Positions 24,634-31,998 of a stretch of 52,320 nt of DNA are shown here, piece after piece. The stretch spans positions 1-52,320 of the forward strand of contig CAZWZL010000021.1 in NCBI GenBank assembly GCA_964638515.1. The letters are read 5' to 3'. Numbering within the stretch: position 1 is the first letter of the stretch; each line of letters begins with the position of its first letter. Made by a program: the position numbers and the translations under genes. Origin of the DNA: CAYPGJ01 sp964638515 (lineage in GTDB: Bacteria; Planctomycetota; Phycisphaerae; Phycisphaerales; UBA1924). The notes under the pieces are model-generated. The model saw nothing but the letters and a program-made list of their open reading frames with translations. It was not told the origin of the DNA and did no database searches.

Positions 24634-25956
24634 ATGATCCGTCGTTGTTTCCAGATCCTCCTCCTCGCACTTCCAAGCCTCGCCGTCTCGGGCCCCAACT
24701 GGGTGGAGCCCGCGGCCGGCGCCGGCTCCTCCATCCCCACCGCCAACAAGCCCAACGGCATCGGCCCGCTCCAGTCCATCGGCGGCACGCTCGAAGGCTC
24801 CGTCGACGGCAAACCCCTCCCCGACTTCGAAGACGTCTACGAGATCTTCATCGCCGATCCGATCAACTTCCGCGCGCGAACCTTCACCACCATCGACGGC
24901 GGCTCCGCAACCTTCAATACCACGCTCTTCCTCTTCGACCCCGCCGGCCAGGGCCTGCTCGCCAACAACGACGCGTTCCCGGGCGAACTCGGCTCGCAAC
25001 TCCTCCCAATGTCCGACGACGGCACCGGCGTCGTCATCAACATCCCGGGCATCTACTACCTCGCCATCTGCGGCGTTGGCAACCAACCGCTCTCACCCGG
25101 CGGCCCAATCTTCCAGTTCGGATCTCCCTTCGAAATCTCCGGCCCGGACGGCCCCGGCGGCCCACTCCCCCTCTCCAGCTGGCAAGGCCCCGGCGAGGCC
25201 GGCGAGTACGTCATCCACCTCGAAGGCGTCCAATTCGTCCCGCGCGCCGAGCCCGGCCTCGTCGAAAACTTCCCGGGCCATTCCATCGGCGGATGGGGCG
25301 GCGGAACCGCCGGCGGCGCCGTCTACGACAACCCGGGCGCCGACGGCGCTTCAGGCCCCACCGACGGATACCTCCGCATCACCCAGCCCATCAGCGCATT
25401 CTTCGGCGCCGCGGAGTTCGCCAGCACCTACGCCGCAAACTATCTCACCAACGGCGTCGGCGGCATCGTCGTGCATCTCAACGACATCAACACGTTCGAC
25501 AATTTCGAGATGCACCTCGGACTCGGCGTCCCCTTCCAGAACTTCTGGACCTATGACGGCCCGCTCCTCCCCGCCAACAACTCGTGGTCCCGACACTTCG
25601 TCCGCATCCATCCGCTCAACCCCGCCCACTGGTCGCAGGTCATCGGATTCGGCACACTGCAGGACGCCCTCGCCAACAGCACCACCCTGCTCCTCCGCCA
25701 CGATCGCCCCCCCTACTCCCAATTCCCCGACCCCATCGCGGGCGATCTCGGCATCGACCGCATCATCCTCACCCCCATCTGCCCGGGCGACACCAACGGC
25801 GACAACATCGTCAACTTCGCCGACCTCAACAACGTCCTCTCCAACTTCGGCCAACTGGGAATCGGCCTCCCCGGCGACGTCAACAACGACGGCATCGTCA
25901 ACTTCAACGACCTCAACACCGTGCTCTCCTTCTTCGCACAATCCTGCCCGGTCTAG
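24634..25956 (+). CDS. Exported protein with PPC-like domain, paralogous domain and dockerin-like repeats
   Basis: 440 aa. ATG 24634 starts the signal peptide MIRRCFQILLLALPSLAVSG. Residues ~35-190 form a beta-rich domain of the bacterial pre-peptidase C-terminal (PPC) type (DVYEIFIADPINFRARTFTTIDG, TLFLFDPAGQGLLANNDAF, GIYYLAICGVG). Residues ~225-380 are paralogous to the 22098 product. The C terminus has two dockerin-like repeats (GDTNGDNIVNFADLNNVLSNFG; GDVNNDGIVNFNDLNTVLSFF) and no PEP-CTERM tail. Exported to the envelope; no catalytic motif seen. It has its own promoter and GGGGTGG just before the start. Confidence 0.8.
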   Translation: MIRRCFQILLLALPSLAVSGPNWVEPAAGAGSSIPTANKPNGIGPLQSIGGTLEGSVDGKPLPDFEDVYEIFIADPINFRARTFTTIDGGSATFNTTLFLFDPAGQGLLANNDAFPGELGSQLLPMSDDGTGVVINIPGIYYLAICGVGNQPLSPGGPIFQFGSPFEISGPDGPGGPLPLSSWQGPGEAGEYVIHLEGVQFVPRAEPGLVENFPGHSIGGWGGGTAGGAVYDNPGADGASGPTDGYLRITQPISAFFGAAEFASTYAANYLTNGVGGIVVHLNDINTFDNFEMHLGLGVPFQNFWTYDGPLLPANNSWSRHFVRIHPLNPAHWSQVIGFGTLQDALANSTTLLLRHDRPPYSQFPDPIAGDLGIDRIILTPICPGDTNGDNIVNFADLNNVLSNFGQLGIGLPGDVNNDGIVNFNDLNTVLSFFAQSCPV

Positions 25957-25971
25957 ACCAACCCCGCGCGG

Positions 25972-25977
25972 TACCAT
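25972..25977 (+). promoter_or_regulatory. -10-like TACCAT box of gatB
   Basis: TACCAT ends 9 nt before the gatB ATG (25987); the upstream GCGCGGTACCATC is the same string as at pfp. No Shine-Dalgarno, so leaderless translation is likely. Confidence 0.45.
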
Positions 25978-25986
25978 CACCGCGCC

Positions 25987-27537
25987 ATGCCCGACATCGT
26001 CAAATCCACCCTTCTCGTCGGACTCGAGATCCACGTCGAGCTCGCCACGCGCTCCAAGATGTTCTCACGCGCCCCGAACCCCGCGCACCCGGACTTCGAC
26101 GACGCCGAGCCCAACACCCTCATCGACCCCGTCGTCCTCGGCCTCCCAGGCGCCCTCCCCGTCATCAACAGGCAAGCCGTCGAACTCGCCGCCACCGTCG
26201 GCCTCGCCCTCGGCTGCTCCATCGCCCCCTCCACGAAGTGGGACCGCAAGAACTACTTCTACCCCGACCTCCCCAAGGCCTATCAGATCTCCCAGTATGA
26301 CCTCCCTCTCTGCTTCGACGGCGCCATCGACCTCCCCATCGGCGAACCTCACTCCGTCAGCGGCGAGCCCGCCATCAAACGCATCGGCATCATCCGCGCC
26401 CACCTCGAAGAGGACGCCGGCAAGCTCCTCCACGAAGCCCCGGGCGGCCGCGCCATCCCCTTCTCCATCGTCGACTACAACCGCGCCGGCGTCCCCCTCC
26501 TCGAAATCGTCACCCAGCCCGACTTCCGCACCGCCGATGAAGTCGTCCGCTTCGCGCAAGCCCTCCGCCGACTCTGCCGCTGGCTCGACGCCACCGAAGG
26601 CGTCATGCAGAAAGGCCACATGCGCTTCGAGCCCAACATCAACCTCCACCTCGAACTCTCCGACGGCACGCTCGTCAAGACGCCCGTCGTCGAGATCAAG
26701 AACCTCAACTCGTTCAAGGCCCTGAAGGGCGCCATCGAATTCGAAGCCGCAGAACAGCCCAACCGCTGGCGCAAGGACGGGCGCGTGATGGGCGCCGGCG
26801 CCAAGCGCACCCGAGGCTGGGACGACGTCAACATGCGCACCGTCGAGCAGCGCGAAAAGGAAGACGCCCACGAGTACCGCTACTTCCCCGACCCCGATCT
26901 CCTCCCCGTCTCTCTCAACGAAGACACCCGCCAACGCCTCGCCTCCTCCCTCCCCGAACTCCCTCACACCCGCGAACGCCGTCACCGCGACGCCTACGGC
27001 CTCGCCCCCAAAGACGCCGCGGCCCTCAACGACGAACGCGCGCTCTCCGACTTCTTCGAAGCCTGCACCGACGCCATCGCCGCCCACGCCGTCATCCGCG
27101 AGGCCGCCGCAAAGAAAGCCGCCAACGTCCTCCTCCAGTCCGCAGCCAAACGCGCCAACGAACGCAACACCCGCCCCGACCTCCTCGGGCCAACACCCGC
27201 ACAGATCGCCTCCCTCGTCCTCCTCCGCGACGCCAACAAGCTCTCCTCCGGCGCCGCCGACGAGATCTTCGGCCTCCTCTGCGACGCCGCGCGCGACGCC
27301 GACCCGGAAGCCCTCGCCGCCCAGCACAACCTCCTCCAGATCTCCGACGCCTCCTCCATGAACATCTGGGTCGACGAGGTCCTGAGCGACCCCGCCAACG
27401 CCAAGTCCGTCGACGCCTACAAGGGCGGAAAAACCACCGCCATCGGCGCCCTCGTCGGCGCGCTCATGAAGCGCTCCAAAGGCCAGGCCGATCCCAAGGC
27501 CGCCAAAGACCTCCTCGAACAACGCCTCGCCCCCTGA
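25987..27537 (+). CDS. gatB: Aspartyl/glutamyl-tRNA(Asn/Gln) amidotransferase subunit B
   Basis: 516 aa, slightly longer than the usual ~480. With GatA and GatC it converts misacylated Glu-tRNA(Gln) or Asp-tRNA(Asn) to the correct amide; GatB binds the tRNA and carries the kinase-like active site. Signatures: LLVGLEIHVELATRSKMFSRAPNP, PVVLGLPGALPVINRQAVELAA, WDRKNYFYPDLPKAYQISQYDLPLC, RIHLEEDAGKL-like RAHLEEDAGKLLHE, DYNRAGVPLLEIVT and VEIKNLNSFKALKGAIEFE, then the C-terminal GatB/Yqey tail domain. gatA and gatC are not in the window. A large reverse ORF covering the gene is a codon-bias shadow. Confidence 0.96.
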   Translation: MPDIVKSTLLVGLEIHVELATRSKMFSRAPNPAHPDFDDAEPNTLIDPVVLGLPGALPVINRQAVELAATVGLALGCSIAPSTKWDRKNYFYPDLPKAYQISQYDLPLCFDGAIDLPIGEPHSVSGEPAIKRIGIIRAHLEEDAGKLLHEAPGGRAIPFSIVDYNRAGVPLLEIVTQPDFRTADEVVRFAQALRRLCRWLDATEGVMQKGHMRFEPNINLHLELSDGTLVKTPVVEIKNLNSFKALKGAIEFEAAEQPNRWRKDGRVMGAGAKRTRGWDDVNMRTVEQREKEDAHEYRYFPDPDLLPVSLNEDTRQRLASSLPELPHTRERRHRDAYGLAPKDAAALNDERALSDFFEACTDAIAAHAVIREAAAKKAANVLLQSAAKRANERNTRPDLLGPTPAQIASLVLLRDANKLSSGAADEIFGLLCDAARDADPEALAAQHNLLQISDASSMNIWVDEVLSDPANAKSVDAYKGGKTTAIGALVGALMKRSKGQADPKAAKDLLEQRLAP

Positions 27538-27540
27538 CAC

Positions 27541-27902
27541 TCAAAACTCACGCGCTTTCTAAAAAAAACTCCCGCACACGCGCCGCTATCCCCGCGCGCT
27601 CACGCTTGCCCATTGGAACAACAACAACAACCGACCACCTCGGCCGACAACCTCCAACAGGCCGACAACTCACACGACACAACCCCCAACCCGCGGCACG
27701 GGCCGACACACATCGTCCGTGCCGCTTTCTGTCACACACTCACCCCAGATCCCCCGCGTTCCCCGCGGCTCACGAAATACTCCACATCGCGCGCCGGTTC
27801 ACATTCAGAACCACGCTCGCCCTTCTGACACCTCGTCCGCCGAGAGCCCGTGCTCGTGCACCCCTCGCGGCCGACGAACCCTCGTGCAGAAGGAACCTCC
27901 CG
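27541..27902. other. 362-bp intergenic region after gatB
   Basis: No gene seen. It contains a short A-rich run (27561-27568), CAA-rich sequence (27617-27630), the inverted repeat described separately and, near its end, an AAGGAA Shine-Dalgarno for the 27903 gene. No -10/-35 pair is convincing. Confidence 0.5.
27693..27725. terminator. Perfect 9-bp inverted repeat, candidate terminator of gatB
   Basis: GCGGCACGG (27693-27701) and CCGTGCCGC (27717-27725) pair over a 15-nt loop; TTTCTGT follows on the plus strand. It could alternatively be a leader hairpin of the 27903 gene. Confidence 0.45.
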
Positions 27903-28559
27903 ATGAGCCTCAACAACGTTCGATCTCTCCTCGCCGCCATGCCCGCGATCCTCGCGCTCGCCCCGGCCAACGCATCCATCATCACTTCCGTCAACACCGG
28001 CCCCGGCGGCGGCGGACTCACCGTCACCGCCGGTTCCGTCTCCACTCCCAACCCCGGCAACTACCCCAACTCCCTCAGCACCCCCAACTTCCTCTCCTAC
28101 TCCGAAACATGGACCAGCGCCGCCGTCGGCAGCGCCAACTTCTCCAACATCCAGGGCGCACCCACCGAATACCGCACCACCCTCAACATCACCAACAACA
28201 CCGGCCTCACCATGACCGGCTACACCATCTACGTCGGCTCCGGAACCATCGCCCAGCCCTCCTTCCTCAACTGGTTCCTCCTCCACGATCACAACATCTT
28301 CCCAACTACCTCCTCCGCCGGCGGAACCTTCACCATGCCCGGCGCCACCAACAGCCTCGGCAACTTCATCGTCTGGTCCGGACTCAACGTCGCCCAAGGC
28401 TCGTCCTTCTCTCTCAACTTCAACCTCGTCCTCCCCCTCACCGGCAACTTCGGCCAGTGGAGCATCACCCAGCAACCCACACTCGTCCCCTCCCCGGCGC
28501 CGCTCGCCCTCACCTCCCTCGCGCTCCTCCTCAACGCGCCGCGCCGACGACGAAACTAA
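27903..28559 (+). CDS. Exported protein with PEP-CTERM-like tail, unknown function
   Basis: 218 aa. Start fixed by AAGGAA about 9 nt before ATG 27903 and by the signal peptide (VRSLLAAMPAILALAPANA). The body is rich in Thr, Asn, Ser and Gly and strand-like (AVGSANFSNIQGAPTEYRTTL, NNTGLTMTGYTIYVGSG, FIVWSGLNVAQGSSFSLNFNL), a beta-sandwich expected outside the cell. It ends VPSPAPLALTSLALLLNAPRRRRN, the VPxPAPLAL-type PEP-CTERM sorting tail. An exosortase would be needed to process it; none is in the window. Its stop overlaps the stop of the convergent 28556-28876 gene by 3 nt. Confidence 0.78.
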   Translation: MSLNNVRSLLAAMPAILALAPANASIITSVNTGPGGGGLTVTAGSVSTPNPGNYPNSLSTPNFLSYSETWTSAAVGSANFSNIQGAPTEYRTTLNITNNTGLTMTGYTIYVGSGTIAQPSFLNWFLLHDHNIFPTTSSAGGTFTMPGATNSLGNFIVWSGLNVAQGSSFSLNFNLVLPLTGNFGQWSITQQPTLVPSPAPLALTSLALLLNAPRRRRN

Positions 28560-28876
28560 GCCCCGGAATCCTTCCCCGCGCTCTCGATCACTCTCCCCCA
28601 CGATGACGCGTTCGTCGGCGCCCCGTCCAGCAGTATCACCCGCGTCGTCACCGCGCCCTCGCGCCCCGTCCGATGCACCGAGTACGCCAGCGTCCGACCG
28701 TCCGGCAGCGCCATCCGCTGATCCGTCGGCGATCGTCCCGCCTCGCCCATGGCATACGTCACGCCATACCCACCAAACAACAACGCTCCCGCCACAACCA
28801 GCGCGCGCTTTTTCCGCCGCAGCACGTGCTTCGCCGCTCCCCGCACAACCCCACGAGCCGAACCCGCGCGTCCCAT
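28556..28876 (-). CDS. Truncated alpha/beta-hydrolase-like protein (N-terminal part only)
   Basis: 106 aa from ATG 28876 (AGAGG just upstream). After a basic start (KHVLRRKKR) there is a membrane segment (ALVVAGALLFGGYGVTYAM), then the typical beginning of an alpha/beta-hydrolase core: RMALPDGRTLAYSVHRTG, VILLDGAPTNASSWGRVIE. In full-length enzymes of this kind the HGxP motif is followed by ~200 residues with the nucleophile elbow GxSxG; here the frame stops 16 codons after SSW, and the DNA beyond is the convergent 27903 gene. The oxyanion His is replaced (LLDGAP). It is probably a remnant and inactive. See the fragment at 51316. Confidence 0.5.
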   Translation of the reverse strand: MGRAGSARGVVRGAAKHVLRRKKRALVVAGALLFGGYGVTYAMGEAGRSPTDQRMALPDGRTLAYSVHRTGREGAVTTRVILLDGAPTNASSWGRVIESAGKDSGA

Positions 28877-29054
28877 GTCCTCTCTTCGGATTCCACCCGC
28901 CCCCCATTCCACACTCCCACGCCCGTGCCGCCCCGCCTCCCCCTCACTCCGGCTCACTCGCCCAACCCGTTGTCCCGCACGCCGCCCGAATTCCAATGAC
29001 AAAGGGGGGCGATTCGCCCCCCCTGTCCGCCGCGCTCTCCTCCGATCGCGCGCG

Positions 29055-29771
29055 TTAAGCCCGCCTGCGCCCGCGCCGGGCGCCGGTGATAACCACGCCC
29101 AGAGCCCCCCCGATCGCCCCGCCCGGCGCCGGCACGAGCACATCCCGCACGTACTCCTCGGCCGCCTCGTGCATCAACTCGTCCATCCCCCGGTTGTAGA
29201 CGAACCAGATGTTCTCGCTTGGCGCGAGCCCCGTCGCGCGGAGCGACAATCTCAGCAGGTAGATCCCGTCTGCTTCCGGGCCCGTCGGGGCATCCAGCAT
29301 GACGTCGAGGTGATCGTCAAAGCCGCCCCCGGGGATGGTCAGGTCAAACCCGCTCACCACGCCCCCCGGTGTCGTCGCCGACGTCACGCTCAACGGTCCG
29401 AATCCGAGCGAGATGGTGTACGTGGAAAGCGTGTCGAAGTGGCCGGCGACGCTGTCCCACACGCGCACCGCGTCCGTGATCCAGAATCCCCACTGATCGC
29501 CCGGAGTGAACGCGCCATCAAGCGCGCGGAAGCCGGGAGCGTCCGCAAAGTTCGGTTCGCCGGGGATCGCCTCGCCGAACTCGGCCAGAAAAACCCGCTC
29601 GTTCTCCGAGACGACCACACCGGTCGCGTCGTCGTAAGAGCCCGTGCGGAGCACACCCGACGACACATCGGGCAGCAGAAGAACGTCGAAGCCCTCGTGC
29701 GCGAACACCGATGCGCCCAGCGCAATGCCCACAACTCCCGACATCAACAACGACTTGTTCAGCGTTTTCAT
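29055..29771 (-). CDS. Exported PEP-CTERM-like protein resembling the all3515 (Zur-repressed) family
   Basis: 238 aa, signal peptide MKTLNKSLLMSGVVGIALGASVFA. The mature N terminus starts HEGFDVLLLPD; the body shows ERVFLAEFGE, PNFADAPGFRALDGAFTPG, WGFWITDAVRVWD, VSGFDLTIPGGGFDDHLDVMLDAP, DGIYLLRLSL and WFVYNRGMDELMHEAAEEYV, a pattern I associate with the all3515 family, repressed by the zinc regulator Zur in cyanobacteria (moderate confidence). The tail VPAPGGAIGGALGVVITGARRGRRRA is PEP-CTERM-like. It is paralogous to the dockerin-tailed 29834 product just upstream on the same strand. I looked for a Zur-type palindrome upstream and saw none. Confidence 0.75.
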   Translation of the reverse strand: MKTLNKSLLMSGVVGIALGASVFAHEGFDVLLLPDVSSGVLRTGSYDDATGVVVSENERVFLAEFGEAIPGEPNFADAPGFRALDGAFTPGDQWGFWITDAVRVWDSVAGHFDTLSTYTISLGFGPLSVTSATTPGGVVSGFDLTIPGGGFDDHLDVMLDAPTGPEADGIYLLRLSLRATGLAPSENIWFVYNRGMDELMHEAAEEYVRDVLVPAPGGAIGGALGVVITGARRGRRRA

Positions 29772-29797
29772 TGCCTTTGGCTCTCTCTCTGTGTAAG

Positions 29798-29817
29798 GGG
29801 CCGCTCACGCGCGGCCC
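29798..29817 (-). terminator. Hairpin between the two paralogs (29834 and 29055 genes)
   Basis: GGGCCGC (29798-29804) and GCGGCCC (29811-29817) pair perfectly over a 6-nt loop, 16 nt beyond the 29834 stop. No T run follows on the minus strand; partial terminator or mRNA stabiliser. Confidence 0.35.
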
Positions 29818-29833
29818 GGTCGAAAAATCCCGA

Positions 29834-30622
29834 TCACACGCCGGCGCCGAACGCGCCGAGCACGATGTTCAAATCCAGAAAGTTCACGACGCCGTCGCGG
29901 TTCACGTCTCCGCCAAGCCACTGACCCGCAACACCGAACGACGACAGCACGCTGTTGAGATCGACAAAGTCCACCCGCCCATCCCCGTTCGTGTCCCCGG
30001 GCTGTAGGGGCGGCAGCACGCGCGCCCGCACGAACGCCTCGCCGGCGCTCATCGCGCCCTGCGAAGCATTCTGGTTGAACAGCAGGTAGTACGGCCGGCT
30101 CGTCGCCACGCCCGCGTTATGGAACAACTCCATCTCCAGCAGGTACACCCCGTCCGAAACCGACGACGCCGAGCCCTGCTGCAGCAGCATGCCGAGATGC
30201 TTGTGCCACTGCCCGCCCGAACTCACCGACAGCGTGAAGCCCGCGACGAACCCCGCGCCCGACACGCGCGATGAGGGCCCGCTGCTGATCTGCATCACCT
30301 CGCCCTCCGTGGGCGCGAACGCCGACCCGCCCCAGCGCCAAAGCCGATCCCGGATGTTGAACCCGATGGCCGAGCCGCCCGGGAACGTTCCCGGCTCGCA
30401 GTCGTACCCCGGATTGCTCGAGAACGAGGGAACCCCCTGCGCCCCCAGCGTCACGCCGATCAGCCGCTGCTCGACGAACGTGCCCTGCGACACGATCCCC
30501 CCGCCCGTCACAATCCTCCCCGATTGCACCGCGAGGATCACGTCCCCCGTGTGCACCTGCCTCGAGAGCGCCGGCGATGCAAGCACCACCGACGCCAGTG
30601 CCAATGCCGAATACCGTTGCAT
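29834..30622 (-). CDS. Exported all3515-like protein with dockerin-like C terminus
   Basis: 262 aa. ATG 30622 is preceded by AGGAGAG at good distance and begins the signal peptide MQRYSALALASVVLASPALS. The mature part (HTGDVILAVQSGRIVTGG, VPSFSSNPGYDCEPGTFPGGSAIGFNI, VSGAGFVAGFTLSVSSGGQWHKHLGML, VSDGVYLLEMELF, YYLLFNQNASQGAMSAGEAFV) runs in register with the 29055 product. The His-rich WHKHLG could bind metal. The last 50 residues are two dockerin-like repeats (GDTNGDGRVDFVDLNSVLSSFG; GDVNRDGVVNFLDLNIVLGAFG). It is the upstream gene of the pair; a short gap separates it from the prepilin-like gene. Confidence 0.78.
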   Translation of the reverse strand: MQRYSALALASVVLASPALSRQVHTGDVILAVQSGRIVTGGGIVSQGTFVEQRLIGVTLGAQGVPSFSSNPGYDCEPGTFPGGSAIGFNIRDRLWRWGGSAFAPTEGEVMQISSGPSSRVSGAGFVAGFTLSVSSGGQWHKHLGMLLQQGSASSVSDGVYLLEMELFHNAGVATSRPYYLLFNQNASQGAMSAGEAFVRARVLPPLQPGDTNGDGRVDFVDLNSVLSSFGVAGQWLGGDVNRDGVVNFLDLNIVLGAFGAGV

Positions 30623-30659
30623 GTTGTCTCTCCTCAGTTCGCCCAAGCACACAGCAGCC

Positions 30660-31394
30660 CTACTCCCACACCGACGGATCAAACGAATTCGCCGCCGCGT
30701 CCGTGTAGACCTCCCGGAACGTCGCGCTGATGGAATGTCCGTCCAGAAACGTCACGTTCGATCTCGCCTCCCAGCTTCCTTTCGCCCCGCCGTGCTGGTG
30801 CGACTCGATCTCGTTCGCCGCCAGCCTCGCCGACGCGTCCGGCAACCCGGGAACGCTCCAGTTCTCCACATGCGGGTGATCCGCCGCGGCGAACTCGCCC
30901 TCTTCCGCCATCTCCAGGAACTGCACGATCTTGCTCGGCATCCGAACCCGGTCCAGCTTCCGAACCGGCTCATCCGGCGCAAACCCCGTCAGAAAGTTGT
31001 TCACGCCATACGACGACCGCCGAAACACGTCCTCCGTCGGCGGAACCGGCAGGCCTCGCCCGCCGTCCTCCTCCGGCCAGTGAGGGCTGTCATCCGCCGC
31101 ACACCGCCGCGCCAGCGGCGAGCCGTACGTCTCCGCGAGCATCGTGATCCACGACCCCTGCTCGTTCGAGATTCCCGACCCGCCGTGGCCCAGCCCGACG
31201 TCGATCAACTCGCCGTCATGATCCATCGTCCACGCCAGCGACGCCGTCTGCAGCGTCTTCATGTTCGCAAGGCACGCCGCCCGACGCGACTCCTTCCGCG
31301 CCGCCGAGAGCGTCGGCAGCAGAATGCCCGCCAGCAACGCGATCACCGCAATGACAACCAGAAGCTCCACGACCGAAAACGCGCGTCGACGCAT
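30660..31394 (-). CDS. Prepilin-type N-terminal methylation, H-X9-DG-CTERM protein
   Basis: 244 aa. Type II secretion/pilin signal with the methylation site RRRAFSVVELLVVIAVIALLAGILLP (short basic leader, then the Phe-type prepilin cleavage region). The C terminus carries the H-x9-DG signature of planctomycete DUF1559-like proteins, ESHQHGGAKGSWEARSNVTFLDGHSISATF. The middle contains RCAADDSPHWPEEDGGRG and ends WE. Likely a surface pseudopilin of unknown role; large families of this type are a hallmark of planctomycetes. It lies 37 nt upstream of the all3515-like gene. Confidence 0.85.
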   Translation of the reverse strand: MRRRAFSVVELLVVIAVIALLAGILLPTLSAARKESRRAACLANMKTLQTASLAWTMDHDGELIDVGLGHGGSGISNEQGSWITMLAETYGSPLARRCAADDSPHWPEEDGGRGLPVPPTEDVFRRSSYGVNNFLTGFAPDEPVRKLDRVRMPSKIVQFLEMAEEGEFAAADHPHVENWSVPGLPDASARLAANEIESHQHGGAKGSWEARSNVTFLDGHSISATFREVYTDAAANSFDPSVWE

Positions 31395-31511
31395 GGCAGA
31401 CCTCGTCCCGCCACGCGACAGCGTCGCGCAGCGGACTACCCGATGTGATGATGGAACGGCTCGCGCTCAGCCCGCCAGGCCCGCGGCCTCAAGAGCGCAC
31501 AACGTCTCGCG

Positions 31512-31955
31512 TCAGGCGCGATCCGTCGGCGGCCCCCGCGCCAGCGACGCCCCAACCGCAAACGTCAGGCACGCTCGCCCCGTTCGCTCAGGCGCCCGCG
31601 TCGCAACACGCAATGCCGCCGACACGCTCGGGCGCGTCAGGTCCAGCACGCCGGCATAGCCCCCGGCCTGGATCTTCTGGCACACCGCGCACCCGTCCGG
31701 AAAATGCCTCGAGGGCCCATCAGGCCGCTCGGGCGAAAACGGCTCCCCATCCCCGGATTCCACTCCCGTCTCGCCGCCAACGAGCCCCGCGGCACAGCCG
31801 TGCTCGCCCGTCTCGAACGCGAGACCCAGAGAGTGCGTCAACGGCGCCGAGACGCCAAACAGCAACGAAAGCACGCCGGCCCAAACAAACACCCACGCAC
31901 GCGCCACCTCCGCGCTGCGCCGTCCACCCGCCCGCTGTCGTCGTCCCTGCGCCAC
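31512..31955 (-). CDS. Small membrane-anchored protein with CxxC motif (DUF2946-like)
   Basis: 147 aa from GTG 31955; the start is uncertain because there is no Shine-Dalgarno and the frame is open further upstream into the radA end. A basic leader (MAQGRRQRAGGRRS) precedes one membrane helix (AWVFVWAGVLSLLFGVSAPL). The mature part has DGCAVCQKIQ, then RPSVSAALRV and RTGRACLTFAVGASLARGPP, which recalls the DUF2946 pattern (a CxxC followed by a terminal R(A/G)PP), a family linked by others to copper resistance. Weak support. Forty-three nt separate it from radA. Confidence 0.5.
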   Translation of the reverse strand: MAQGRRQRAGGRRSAEVARAWVFVWAGVLSLLFGVSAPLTHSLGLAFETGEHGCAAGLVGGETGVESGDGEPFSPERPDGPSRHFPDGCAVCQKIQAGGYAGVLDLTRPSVSAALRVATRAPERTGRACLTFAVGASLARGPPTDRA

Positions 31956-31998
31956 TTCAAGGCACTCTATTCCACGACCGATGCCCGTCAAGCATTTC

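Noticed and set aside
26065..27540. A 491-codon open frame on the minus strand opposite gatB
   Set aside because: Val/Gly/Glu-rich shadow composition, no family, no start signal; gatB on the other strand is certain.
27732..28907. A 391-codon reverse open frame over the PEP-CTERM-like gene
   Set aside because: Composed of Gly/Glu/Val/Arg as expected from the antisense; the plus-strand protein has a signal and a sorting tail.
29772..29833. A Zur-type palindrome expected before the all3515-like genes
   Set aside because: No AT-rich dyad of that type is present; only a G+C-rich hairpin.
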